Position numbers and translations under genes: made by a program
Source: Astropecten irregularis
Taxonomy: Eukaryota; Echinodermata; Asteroidea; Paxillosida; Astropectinidae
Assembly: GCA_963971285.1 (NCBI GenBank)
Contig: OZ020244.1
Location: forward strand, 310,001 to 374,000
Direction: 5' to 3'
DNA: 64,000 bases
The notes under the pieces: model-generated
What the model was told of the DNA's origin: nothing
What the model saw: only the letters and a program-made list of their open reading frames with translations
Database searches by the model: none
Shown: positions 1 to 10,269 of the stretch, in pieces
Layout of the letters: each line of letters begins with the position of its first letter
How positions within the stretch are numbered: the stretch's first letter is position 1

Positions 1-1693
1 TTAAACTGTATGTATCCAAAAACTCATGTGTGCGACAAGTCCCGACAACCTTTCGTTTTATTACTAAGTGAGATAAATAGTATTTATTGAAAATACAACA
101 TAACTAAATGTACCTAAATAAACAGCGAAATGGTATAGCCCTCATTCATGCCTCATACACGTTGACCATATAAGGCAGTATTATTAGAAGGGCTACTGGC
201 CAATTACAGTGTAATCTCAAAATGTTGTCATGGTGCTGTCACAATTGGGCGGGCATCCGGTGCACGTGCAACAAGCAGACTTGATATCAAGTCGGTCATT
301 GTATAGTCTTGGTCCAAGACTGTAAAGCTCGATAACGGACCCCATCGTGCCATTGCGCCCTCTCGTGACTTCATTTGACCCAGCTGCTCGCATTACAGTC
401 TTGGGCATTTCCTATAAACCGAGGCGTGGCCTTTGTATGCCAATTAGGTACCTTATTATGAATATTCATGATTTAAGTTGAAATGCAAAATAGGATGCCA
501 AGCGGGCCGTGGGAGCGTCACGGTTGGAGCTGCTGAAATTCGGTAAACAAATGCGAGACAGTCCGCGTCCAGACAGTCTCAGCCAGACATTATAAAAAAA
601 TCCTTATATATCTATTGTCTCAGCGCGTGGTTTATAAAACAGTCTGAGCTGCATGATCGATTCCGTGCTTGAATCGCAGACACTTCATGGCGGCTACATT
701 CAAATCCATGCGGTAGTGTCTCGTTTGTGGAAAGCTAGAGTTAATTACGCACCCACAATGTGTGTGTACTACCAGCTTTCTGTTGTAATATTTACCATAA
801 TAGAAATAGATCGTGTGTATAGTAACAGTGTTCAATGCCCTCATGCATCAGGCATGTCCGACTATGCGATGAATAGTAAGTATACTATCATGACAACTAT
901 AGCAAGCAGTAGGCAACGCAGACATTATTTCAATTCCCCATGAAAATACCACAGCGCACCGTGACTATTCCCGATCCCACGATCGACACCGAAGCATTGT
1001 ACAGTACTAGTCATGTACGATACTGCATTAGCATGGTACACAGAGGTCATTCGTTACAGGTCATCCATATTCATTAGATACCAATTCAACTGGATTTTTG
1101 CGGGCGCTGATTGGTTCCTCCGGAAATCCGAAGGAAAAATAAAGAAAAAGTTAAACAATTCATAGGAAATGCCCAAGACTGTAATGCGAGCAGCTGGGTC
1201 AAATGAAGTCACGACTCACGAGAGGGCGCAATGGCACGATGGGGTCCGTTATCGAGCTTTACAGTCCTGGACCAAGACTAGTCATTGTATCGCAACACCA
1301 GGGGTACGGTGTTCGTGTTCACATACACTGTGTACGTCCTGCATAATGTCCAACATGCGGGGACGCGACCGCGGTACATATACACCCTCGACCCCTATTG
1401 AATCAAGATTACGTTGCCTCACTATACGAACGATGCATGATATTGACGGACGGATGGACAAAACATGAATGTCTAACGACTTGTCATCAAGTCTATGCAG
1501 CTACTCAATGCAACATACACGGCATGGCTATTGATCGAATGAGAATAGTAGTAACTCATGGAATTAATTGCAACTCGAAGGCACTAATCGCGCTGGCACG
1601 ATTAATCGAGTAGTTCAAAATTTACTAATCGAGTAATCGACACAGGAATGTAATCGCGATTAATCGATTAATCGAGTAAATCGCCCAGGCCTA
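1..1693 (-). mobile_element. Non-autonomous hAT-like transposon, copy A (cut by window edge)
   Basis: The right end reads ...AATCGCCCAGGCCTA at 1693, the inverted form of the TAGGCCTGGGCGATT terminus of the copy at 35224-36734. Bases 1-303 and 1290-1693 match the first ~720 bp of that copy in reverse orientation, including the stretch rich in ATTAATCGATTAATCG. No transposase reading frame is visible, so it is non-autonomous. The hAT assignment rests on the 8-bp target duplication of the other copy and on a TIR of the TAGGCCTGGGCGAT type. The other terminus lies beyond position 1. A 977-bp second element is inserted at 304-1280. Confidence 0.8.
304..1280. mobile_element. MULE-like TIR element (9-bp TSD) nested in the hAT copy
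   Basis: Long terminal inverted repeats of about 110 bp (304-413 against ~1163-1280) begin TAGTCTTGGTCC and end GGACCAAGACTA. The 9-bp sequence GTCATTGTA occurs immediately on both sides (295-303 and 1281-1289), and the matching uninterrupted host sequence in the other hAT copy near 35650 has one such site. Long TIRs with 9-bp duplications are typical of Mutator-like (MULE) elements. The interior has only short shadow ORFs, so it is non-autonomous. Confidence 0.85.
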
Positions 1694-2411
1694 GTACAGA
1701 CTATGTACTGTACATGTTATATGCACAGCACACAGTATCACATCGACAACCGAGCGAGACAAGTGAATGTTTAATCTTGAAAAATCGACCAAATATTCTC
1801 CAGAGCGGCCATTGCTGATTATAATAAAGTCCCCTCGACCAATAGTTTATGGAAATTACAACTGACACTGCTTACCTTTCCATTTGGAGCCATTTTACGA
1901 CTTCTTTGTAGCAAGTTTTACAGCAAACTCTTCACGTACACGTGTACGTGACTTTATTGGAGGTAAAAATGACATATAGTCTGGTGTCCAGGATTGTGAA
2001 GGCTATAGGATAATGCATAGTGAGCAGTCTGGTAACCGACATTCTGATATCTTTACATTGGTACTATATGGGGCTAATTTCATGGAGCTGCTAAGCACAC
2101 ACAGAATTGCTAAGCACAAAAATGTCTTGCCCAATAAAACAAATTTCACAATTAAAAATTCCGTTTGAAATTCATGATCAGCGAACAACAGCCAAATAAC
2201 AATCACATGTGATACACAAAACATGAACATTTGGTTGTTAATCCTGTTTTTATTAAGACAGAAATTTCATGGTAAGCAAATTAATTTTTTTGTGCTAAGC
2301 ATGGGCCATGAAATTGGCCAAAAATGAATTAATCCAGTAAAGTGTTCATAATTATTATCTTTCACGTTTTGAGTCCTAATGCATGCCTCAATAAAACCAC
2401 TGCATTCCTTG
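1694..2411. other. Non-coding spacer
   Basis: No gene is visible here. The stretch contains short palindromic runs (for example around CACGTACACGTGTACGTG near 1936-1950) and an AT-rich segment with the phrase GCTAAGCA repeated near 2090-2300. GTACAGAC directly after 1693 is the expected position of the hAT copy A target duplication, but its partner lies outside the window. Confidence 0.5.
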
Positions 2412-2415
2412 CAAG

Positions 2416-4261
2416 TGTAACCTGGAAAAATGACACATGGGGAACTCGCACTAAAAATAACTGATTAAACCCGGGAACGATGAAGAAGAGACGCTGGATA
2501 TTCCAAACACAGAGAGAAATCAAATTTATCCTTAAAACAAAAATATTTATTCCAAATTCCTTCAATACAAAAAAAAATAATACTTTACCAGAAAGTTTAA
2601 GACCGAAATTCAATGCATGGGACTACCGAAAACAAACCAGAATTGAATAATGAACCAAATATTAAAGACCAACCTTTCTTAAACTATAGACCTTTGACTT
2701 TTAACTCCTGGAAATGATTAACGTACCAGCCAAAATACGACCAAACCAAAACAAACCAAATCACAGTAATTAAGACACAATCAAACACAGTAACTAAAAC
2801 ACAGAAACTAAAACACAGTACTTGGGAATACAATAAAGTCACTACAATCTGAAATAAGCACCTGTAGAGAAGAAATACAAAAACAAAGAAAATCATGAGT
2901 AAATATAGAATACATGGAAATCAAGGAACAGAGAAAACAATGAAATACAGTGCTTAACCATATCATGTGGTGAATCCTTCTTAAACCACACAGTCTTTAC
3001 CATAAGAGTCCAGTCACTGTACAGTGTAACCCAGAACAATCAACTTGGAAGTGAATATCTAATGAGCCCATTCTCTTAGATTACAATTCATAGACTAAAC
3101 CAAGTCACTTCACAGTTTATAAGCCTACACAGTAACACACAGACCTTTAACACATTAATCCATAAGTTCACAAAATAAACGATGTGGAGCAAAGAAAGAC
3201 TAGTCCAAGTCTAAACTCTATCTATCCTGGAATACAGAACCAAATCCCTCATATTAATTCCGCATGACTTAACACTAGACTCGCACCAGGTCTAAAACAA
3301 TAACAATCAAGATAACACTGTAGCAAACAAGTGGTCAATGCAAGTTAACACACATTACCTGCATAGCAAGATAACTACATAAACTAAGACTGAGTCAAGT
3401 CTAATAACTCTAAAGAAACAGCTGGCAACCAACTTAACCAGAAGAAATGTCTCCATGACCCTAGGCAAAATTACTCTGGCCTACCAGTAACACAATGATG
3501 GGAAAAACCACTAAACCATCTAAAACTTAAAACAAAGCTTAAAACATACTGGACAATGCAAGAATTCTCAGCCAAAAGAATGAATATAAAATGATAATCA
3601 CTCAATCTTTAAAACAGAATACAGTCATAAAGAAAATAAAGACACTAGACTAAAAAGTCAATAATACTCTTAAAACAAAGAAATCTTCAATGAACTATCC
3701 AAATGCACATCAAGCCTAGAACATAACCTCAAAACATAATCCAAAATCACAAAACTAAAGCAAAGTGACTGGATGCTAAAAATACGACATAACTAAACAA
3801 CAAAATAATTGTAAATTCAGCCAAGAAGTTAGAACTGTAGACCAACTTAAAACAAAGCAAAATCAAACAATCCACCTGTAACTTAACTACAGTTAAGTGT
3901 CTAAGCTCAAAATTCACTTCCTATCCCTTTCTGCTAATAATTAATCTTCTTTCTTAAATCAAATACAATGTGATTTTCTCACTTACCAAGTCCACAGTGC
4001 AGACCAACTTATGGAGCAATGTAAATATGTGTGTGTCCACTCTGCTACCAGTCTGCTATCTGGTGAGAGCTGTCTTGGAGTTCAACCTCTGGGCTTGACC
4101 ACTCAGTAGGGGGCCTATGCTAATTAGGGGAACTCTCCTTAAGCATGAATCGGGTCCATTGGTTAAAACTTGAAACAATTAAACTGGGGAAGCCACTTCT
4201 ATACTTAAACAGGGATTCACATATATGCACATGTAATACTTGTTAAACTTTCCCTCCTACA
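2416..4261 (-). repeat. 3' LTR of element G1
   Basis: Being on the minus strand, the low-coordinate LTR is the 3' one. It is 1846 bp and nearly identical to 10270-12115. In sense orientation it runs TGTAGGAGGG...GGTTACA. It is rich in A on the plus strand and contains no ORF worth reporting. Confidence 0.95.
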
Positions 4262-4280
4262 CTCGCCACAACTTTGAAAA

Positions 4281-4300
4281 CATTGTTGTCCTCAACAATG
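4281..4300 (-). other. Perfect hairpin between pol stop and 3' LTR
   Basis: CATTGTTG-TCCT-CAACAATG is an 8-bp perfect stem with a 4-base loop, 28 bases after the pol stop and 19 bases before the 3' LTR. On the sense strand the loop region reads TTGAGGACAA. Its position in the short 3' untranslated region suggests a role in the element RNA, but this is inference. Confidence 0.6.
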
Positions 4301-4328
4301 AGAGTATGGACGTACAATTCAAGCTCGA

Positions 4329-7300
4329 CTACTGCCAATCTCCAAAACGATCTGGGGGTTTAATTGGTCTACGTGAACGGTATACTGGTCGCTCTTCCTC
4401 TGACGAAGAATATCCTGCACTGCTGTCTGTTACCCTGGATCGTGCAGGACCTCGGAAAGATGCACACCTCCTTGACGAAGCTGCCAGGCCGTCTGAGGAG
4501 TCTCCAACTTCCTCCAGCGAATTCGTCTCAAGCTGGTCTGCATCCTCTGATGAGTTGTGGTCCATCTCGGGGTCCCTGAAGCCATCAGATGGTACGATTA
4601 CAGGTGCTGCCACGTCACTTACATCTTCTCCAGAAGTTGACGCTTCTGAGGGAGTCACATCGAATGGACACAACATCAGCATGTTGCGGTGCAGTGTTCT
4701 CACTGTGGAGGTACCAACTCTCTTCACAACATAAGATGGAATGCCCTGCAATTTCTGTACCACTATGTATGGAACAGCCTCCCATCGATCCTTCAACTTG
4801 GACTTCCCTCGCACCGACTTGTTGGCCACAAGAACTCTGTCTCCTGGTTGTAGGACACTCGCACGCACCTTCTTGTCATACCCAGCTTTCTGCTTGGCCC
4901 TTGACTTCTCTGCCGTCATCTGCACCTTGAGATAGACCTTGCGCATATGCTGCCTGAGTTGCTTGATGTAGGTCGAGGGGTCAGAACTTGGTGTAGTCCG
5001 TTCATCTGGACTTGCTGCCTCTGGAATGAGCAGGTCAACGGGTACCTTCGGTTTCCTCATGAACATGAGATGGAACGGGGAGTGTCCTGTTGACTCATGT
5101 CTGCTGCAGTTGTATGCATGTGTGAGGGCACCTACATGCATTGCCCAATTGGCCTTCTCACTCGGTGCCAGGGTTCCCAGCATAGACAGCAGAGTGCGAT
5201 TGAATCTCTCGGTCATACCATTCCCCTGGGGATGGTAGGGTGTGGTCCTCGTCTTCTTCACACCGAGCAAGCCACACAACTCCTTGATGACGGACGATTC
5301 AAAACACTTCCCTTGGTCAGAATGCAACCTCTCCGGAATTCCATAATGGACCACAAACTTCTCCCACAAAACTCTCGCTACCGTCGTCGCCTTTTCATCC
5401 TTTGTGGGGTAGGCCTGTGCGTAGCGACTAAAATGGTCTGTGACCACAAGGATGTGTTCACACCCTCCCTTCGACCTCTCCAGTGACAGGAAGTCGATGC
5501 ACACCAGTTCCATGGGGCGAGTTGTCCGGATGCTCTCCAGTGTGGCATGTTTCTTCGTATCCGGCGTCTTCCTTAAAGTGCATCTCCTACACTTCTTGAT
5601 GTAAGCTTTGACTTCGGAATACATGCCAGGCCAGAAATATCTCTCCTTGGCATGCTGGAGAACCTTATCAAAGCCAAGGTGTCCCATGGAGTCATGGATG
5701 TGGTTGAGGACCTGAGTCCTCATCACCTTCGGCAAGACAAGGAGATACTTTTTCCCTTTTCCATCGTCGCCATCTTGTTGGAAGACAAGGAGACCATCCT
5801 TCACAGCCAGACTGTCCCAGGCGTTGAGCAGGTTCCGGACTACTTTGGTTTCCCTCGACATCTGTCTGCGGCTTGGCCTTGTCTGTCTCGACAACTTCAA
5901 CTCGATCACGTGGCGAATGGCAGGATCGCTCTGTTGGGTTTTCAGCAAGCCTGCACCAGTAGATGGTGCACAGGGTGTGCCAAAGGCGTCATTTTCTGCA
6001 GAAGGATTATGCAGAACATCCGGGGAGTCATCAGAGGAGCATGCTACAGTAGCAGTGACACTTCTCGTTGGTGGTCCATCTGAACTGGTAGGCGAGGGCG
6101 TGTCACTTGACCTGGCTATAATCTGGTGCATTTCCTCATCTTGTCCGGATATGGGATGCTGCTCGAGATTAGCATCGTTCCTCTCATCGCTGTTGAGGTC
6201 AGCTGCAGGAGTTGGTTCGGCGTGACTTCGTACCTCCGTGGTACACTTCTGGCCCATCCTCTCTTCTGTGGCATCCAGGATCTTGGACACTTCCACCCGT
6301 TGAATCCGAGACAAGGAATCAGCATTTGCATTGGACTTCCCTGGTCTGTAGAGAATATCAACATCGAAGACAGCCAGGTCGCTTACCCAGCGTTGACCGG
6401 TGGCATCAAGCTTGGCCTTCTCCAACACATAGGTCAGTGGGTTATTGTCGGTTACCACTGTCACCCGGTTCCCATACAGGTAGTCCCTAAACTTGGTAGT
6501 GACAGCCCAATGAAGTGCTTTAAACTCCAGCTTATGAGCTGGGTACCTCGCTTCAGATGTAGTAAGGGTGCGGCTTGCATATGCAATAACCCTTTCCTTC
6601 CCATCCTGCTCCTGAGACAGTACCGCTCCCAAGCCTTCGCCAGACGCATCAGTCATCACTGTGAATGGGAGACCATAATCTGCATACGCCAAGATGGGTG
6701 CCGTCATCATCTTTTGTTTGAGAGACTCGAACGCTGCTTGGCATTCCTCACTCCAGACGAATGGGGGATCTTTGACTCCCCTCTTCCCACCGATGAGGCT
6801 GAGTAGTGGTGATGCTATCTTGGAGTAGTTCTGAATGAAGCGCCTGTAATATCCGGTGAACCCCAGAAAACTGCGGACCTGCTTCTTGGACTGTGGGACG
6901 GGCCACTCCTTCACTGCATCCACCTTCCCTGGGTCTGTGGAGATACCTTCTCTCGACACAACATGCCCAAGGTATGCGACTCTTTCCTGGAACAGGTGAC
7001 ACTTCGAGGGTTTCAACTTGAGCCCATGTTCCTGTAGACGGCTAAACACTGTCTGCAGTCTTTGGACGTGCTCCTCAAATGTCGAGCTGAACACCACGAT
7101 GTCATCTAGGTACAGGAGGACGTTAGTGAAGTTCAAGTCACCAAATATAGTTGTCATCAGTCGCTGGAACGTTGCGGGGGCATTCATCAGTCCAAACGGC
7201 ATCCTGGTGAATTCAAACAGCCCAACCGGTGAAGTGAATGCTGTCTTCGGTTGATCCTTCTCTGCCACCTTTACTTGGAGATACCCTGAAGTTAGATCAA

Positions 7301-8618
7301 GGCATGAGAAGAATCTAGCTGATCCAAGCGCATCAAGTGACTCCTCAATTCGTGGAAGCGGGTACGCATCTCTGACCGTCTTTGAATTCAGCTTCCGGTA
7401 GTCAACACACATCCGTATGGACCCGTCCTTCTTTCTTACGACCACGATGGGGGACGCGAAGGGACTGGTACTAGGCTTAATTATACCCGCATCCTTCAGG
7501 CCAGCGATGTGCTCTCTTACTTCTTGAAACTGGTTCGCAGGCAGTCGTCTATATGGTTGTCTGAATGGCAGCGGGTCAACTAGCGGTATTTCATGTGCAA
7601 TCGTGGTTGTGGACCCAACATCGAGGGAGCTGGTTGAAAATACGTCTCGGTTCTCAACCAGAAGTCTCTCCACGGCCTCTCGTTCGGGTTGAGACAACAC
7701 GGCATCACCTAAATCAACCTCTGGCATATTCTGCACACCATCTGTTTCTTGAACATTTATCATCACATGCTCCTTAGGGTAAGTGGGTTCCACACAGATT
7801 TCCTGTGCACATGACAAGGTAGCCACCCTCATGTTTCGCCTAAGAGTTACCATGTGGTCAGATGCGTTGTGTAATGGAACAGGAACCCTGGAGCCTCGGA
7901 CCTCCACCAGCATCCGCTCTAACAACAGGCCATTAGTAAGAGCACCTTCCACCAATGCAGTTACATTCCTCCCATGGGTACATCTGGGGGTCTTAGCTGA
8001 GACTGTGACTGCTGCACCAGGTTTAATGTGTAACGGTCGTCTCCCTGCATACCTCAGAAACCCAATGTTTCCGGTGTCTCCTGCAAGATCTGCCCCGTCA
8101 TCGTTGACAACTTGAAAGGCCTGGAACCAAGTCTCCGACATCAAATGGCTCTTACTCATGAAGCGCTTTCCATGCTTCACTTTCATGCGGTCTCGACAAG
8201 CACGGATCACATTCGTTCCAATGAGAACTGGAGTCCGCTGACGAAATGTTGTCTCTGGGACAACCAAGGCCGGCACCTTGTCGATCTTCTGCCCCATAGC
8301 CTCAACCTGAACCATCACGACTCCAAAATGTTGTACTGGTTGCCCACCAGCGCCGCTTATGGAAACATCAGAGGTGAGGAATTTTTCTCTTCTCAGACTG
8401 GGGTGCTGTCCGATGAACTTGTCGGTGACAGTCGTCACTTGGGATCCGGTGTCTATCAGTGCTGTGCAGGGAACTCCCGATACTCTAATATCTGCTGTAT
8501 TGACTGGTCCAGCCAAGGGTAGTTGGGGTGTCTCTTGGATAATTGTAGAAGCATTCTGGTTGCTAGGGCATTCTTTAGAAGAACCCGCAGACAGCCCTAT
8601 GTCCACAGGTCGGTCTAG
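4329..8618 (-). CDS. pol: Pol polyprotein of element G1 (protease, RT, RNase H, integrase)
   Basis: About 1425 residues, uninterrupted. Residue numbers count from the GTG codon at 8606. An aspartic protease motif DTGSQ lies at 52-56. Reverse transcriptase has YLDD at 499-502. RNase H has TDASGEG at 652-658. Integrase follows, with an HHCC zinc region around 969-1009 and catalytic D1038, D1097 and E1133 (in CIDF, SDQGK and MTERFN). Near the C-terminus RWEAVPYIVV looks like a GPY/F module. A ~120-residue low-complexity linker separates RNase H and integrase. There is no in-frame ATG near the front: the frame is -1 to gag and is continuous with the slippery site at 8618-8624, so it is probably made only as a Gag-Pol fusion. 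Replication would occur in cytoplasmic particles, with integration into host DNA. Confidence 0.96.
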   Translation of the reverse strand, partial: LDRPVDIGLSAGSSKECPSNQNASTIIQETPQLPLAGPVNTADIRVSGVPCTALIDTGSQVTTVTDKFIGQHPSLRREKFLTSDVSISGAGGQPVQHFGVVMVQVEAMGQKIDKVPALVVPETTFRQRTPVLIGTNVIRACRDRMKVKHGKRFMSKSHLMSETWFQAFQVVNDDGADLAGDTGNIGFLRYAGRRPLHIKPGAAVTVSAKTPRCTHGRNVTALVEGALTNGLLLERMLVEVRGSRVPVPLHNASDHMVTLRRNMRVATLSCAQEICVEPTYPKEHVMINVQETDGVQNMPEVDLGDAVLSQPEREAVERLLVENRDVFSTSSLDVGSTTTIAHEIPLVDPLPFRQPYRRLPANQFQEVREHIAGLKDAGIIKPSTSPFASPIVVVRKKDGSIRMCVDYRKLNSKTVRDAYPLPRIEESLDALGSARFFSCLDLTSGYLQVKVAEKDQPKTAFTSPVGLFEFTRMPFGLMNAPATFQRLMTTIFGDLNFTNVLLYLDDIVVFSSTFEEHVQRLQTVFSRLQEHGLKLKPSKCHLFQERVAYLGHVVSREGISTDPGKVDAVKEWPVPQSKKQVRSFLGFTGYYRRFIQNYSKIASPLLSLIGGKRGVKDPPFVWSEECQAAFESLKQKMMTAPILAYADYGLPFTVMTDASGEGLGAVLSQEQDGKERVIAYASRTLTTSEARYPAHKLEFKALHWAVTTKFRDYLYGNRVTVVTDNNPLTYVLEKAKLDATGQRWVSDLAVFDVDILYRPGKSNANADSLSRIQRVEVSKILDATEERMGQKCTTEVRSHAEPTPAADLNSDERNDANLEQHPISGQDEEMHQIIARSSDTPSPTSSDGPPTRSVTATVACSSDDSPDVLHNPSAENDAFGTPCAPSTGAGLLKTQQSDPAIRHVIELKLSRQTRPSRRQMSRETKVVRNLLNAWDSLAVKDGLLVFQQDGDDGKGKKYLLVLPKVMRTQVLNHIHDSMGHLGFDKVLQHAKERYFWPGMYSEVKAYIKKCRRCTLRKTPDTKKHATLESIRTTRPMELVCIDFLSLERSKGGCEHILVVTDHFSRYAQAYPTKDEKATTVARVLWEKFVVHYGIPERLHSDQGKCFESSVIKELCGLLGVKKTRTTPYHPQGNGMTERFNRTLLSMLGTLAPSEKANWAMHVGALTHAYNCSRHESTGHSPFHLMFMRKPKVPVDLLIPEAASPDERTTPSSDPSTYIKQLRQHMRKVYLKVQMTAEKSRAKQKAGYDKKVRASVLQPGDRVLVANKSVRGKSKLKDRWEAVPYIVVQKLQGIPSYVVKRVGTSTVRTLHRNMLMLCPFDVTPSEASTSGEDVSDVAAPVIVPSDGFRDPEMDHNSSEDADQLETNSLEEVGDSSDGLAASSRRCASFRGPARSRVTDSSAGYSSSEEERPVYRSRRPIKPPDRFGDWQ

Positions 8619-10162
8619 TTTCCCTGATGCGGTCGGGTGGTCGTCTGGGGTGTCTGGGTAGTTCCGGCAGGTGGTCGAGCTGTGACTTCCATCTGTTGCG
8701 CCTGTTGGCGTCTGGGTTGTGGGCAGTTTCGTGCCCGATGTTCCATGCCTCCACAGTTGAAACAGCCAGTAAAGTGATTGCTGCTCCGGTTAGAGTGGCT
8801 GATCTGCCGGTTCTGTCGAGGTACCTGGGGTTGGAATACAGCCCCCTCCAGCTGCATTAGGCGATGGCCGAACTGCTGCTGCTCTTGTAGGACATGCTGC
8901 AGTATGTCCCTCTGCTCTCGGTGCATTGCTGTCATCTCCTCGAGTTGTCTGGTCATTATCTGTTGAAGGGACTGGGTTTCAACCTCGGTGGGCTTGGACG
9001 TAGCGTTGGATTCCACCTTCTGGGGAGAGGGGGTGTGCCCTGACTGATGGTTAGGGAGGGGGCTGACTACTGCATCCATCGTGTAATAAGGCCGTTCCTC
9101 CACCTCCTCTGCCCTCACGTGTCTGTGAGCATGGTGTCGCCTCTCCTCTGCAATTATCCTCAGCTCCGCCCTGAGGTCCTTGAAGAGCATCTTCCTCGGC
9201 TGCATAGGGGCGAGCCTCTGTCTGACCCTCTCGTCTCTCAACCCGGCCATGAACTGCGTAGACAATAGGGTGTCTCGGTTGTCTCCGAACAGGCTTTGAC
9301 AGCCTCGACGATGACCCTGGTCTTCAATCTGTCTCAGTAGGCTCTCAAGACCGACTGCATACGAGCCTGGCGACTCTCCAGGCTTCTGCTCTCGCGAGTA
9401 GAAGCGCGTCATCGGCGAAGTTACGGAACTCTCGTCACCGAACTCCTCCAGCAGCTCCTCGAACGCCTCCTCAACAGTCACATCAAGGAGCGCCCTACTT
9501 TCAAGGTTCAGGAGAACGTCCCTGGCTCTGCCGCTGGTGTTCCTAACCACTTCCTGGAACTTCACTGCATCTGATGTGCTCCCCTTCGCCTGTAACATGA
9601 ACCTCATGTCACGGACCCAGTCTTCCACTCTGATGTGTTTTCCGCCGCCTGAGAATGTTGGGACCCCCTTCAGTTGGTGTGTTGTGATGGTCCTGGGACT
9701 TGATGCGGTATTGGCTGCATCAGGAGCTGCTGCAGGCATGGGGTCAAACCCGCACATCTCAAGAGGGGTAGGATGTCGTCGTAATGGAGGGGTGGGTACA
9801 TCCTGGCATACTGGTGTTGACATCCTGGTGTAAGGTGGCAGCTGAGGTGGTGTGTTGATCACTGGGCGTGGATATACCGGATGTCGCAATGAAGGGGTGG
9901 GTACATCTTGGCATAGTGGTGTTGATGTCCTGGTGTAAGGTGGCAGTTGAGGTGGTGTGGTGACAACCGGGCTTGGATATACCGGAAGTCGCAATGCAGG
10001 GTTGGGTTCATCCTTGCATAGTGGTGATGACATCCTGCTGTAAGGTGTCAGCTGAGGTGGTGTGTTGAGCACCATAGGTGAACGTAGCTGTGGACTTGGA
10101 GCCGCCTCCATCATGCAACAACAATGATCATAAACCCAAGTACTGTGTTGACATACAAACAA
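8615..10162 (-). CDS. gag: Gag protein of element G1
   Basis: A 515-residue ORF. The N-terminal part has three tandem Pro-rich repeats of about 34 residues (each with TPPQLPPYTR-like and PVYP-like segments, residues ~30-130). A retrotransposon capsid-like region follows (~residues 165-330, including LEELLEEFGDES and the downstream helices). A single CCHC zinc knuckle CFNCGGMEHRARNC sits near the C-terminus. The first ATG (10162) gives a Cys-rich leader, and translation may instead begin at the Met pair preceding EAAPSP about 15 residues later. It ends at the frameshift heptamer and overlaps the pol frame. Role inferred from family: particle assembly and RNA binding. The Pro-rich triplication is an unusual addition. 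Confidence 0.93.
   Translation of the reverse strand: MFVCQHSTWVYDHCCCMMEAAPSPQLRSPMVLNTPPQLTPYSRMSSPLCKDEPNPALRLPVYPSPVVTTPPQLPPYTRTSTPLCQDVPTPSLRHPVYPRPVINTPPQLPPYTRMSTPVCQDVPTPPLRRHPTPLEMCGFDPMPAAAPDAANTASSPRTITTHQLKGVPTFSGGGKHIRVEDWVRDMRFMLQAKGSTSDAVKFQEVVRNTSGRARDVLLNLESRALLDVTVEEAFEELLEEFGDESSVTSPMTRFYSREQKPGESPGSYAVGLESLLRQIEDQGHRRGCQSLFGDNRDTLLSTQFMAGLRDERVRQRLAPMQPRKMLFKDLRAELRIIAEERRHHAHRHVRAEEVEERPYYTMDAVVSPLPNHQSGHTPSPQKVESNATSKPTEVETQSLQQIMTRQLEEMTAMHREQRDILQHVLQEQQQFGHRLMQLEGAVFQPQVPRQNRQISHSNRSSNHFTGCFNCGGMEHRARNCPQPRRQQAQQMEVTARPPAGTTQTPQTTTRPHQGN
8618..8624 (-). promoter_or_regulatory. Putative -1 ribosomal frameshift site GGGAAAC
   Basis: On the minus strand the last gag codons are CAG GGA AAC TAG. 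The heptamer G GGA AAC is in the correct phase for a canonical X XXY YYZ slippery sequence and abuts the gag stop codon. A -1 slip there enters the open pol frame, which shows no stop. A downstream stem (TAGGGC pairing with GCCCTA, starting at 8599) could act as the stimulator, though its spacing of 18 nt is longer than usual. Confidence 0.8.
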
Positions 10163-10229
10163 ATATGACCGCCTTTAACCTGCCTTAATCTGAAATATCT
10201 AGCTAAGTTCAAAATTAGAACAGACTTCC

Positions 10230-10247
10230 TACCCGGATTTTCCACCA
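10230..10247 (-). promoter_or_regulatory. Candidate primer binding site of element G1
   Basis: The plus strand reads TACCCGGATTTTCCACCA, which resembles a tRNA 3' end with CCA, so the sense strand begins TGGTGG. It is 22 bases from the LTR edge, further than the usual 0-5, so the assignment is tentative. I could not match it to a particular tRNA. Confidence 0.35.
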
Positions 10248-10269
10248 AAAAGAAAAGAGAGGGAAAAAA

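Noticed and set aside
8604-8606. GTG as an independent start codon for pol
   Set aside because: In a eukaryote GTG is an unlikely start, and the frame joins perfectly through the GGGAAAC slippery site upstream.
4240-9833. Plus-strand ORFs opposite G1 gag and pol
   Set aside because: Antisense shadows of the real minus-strand genes.
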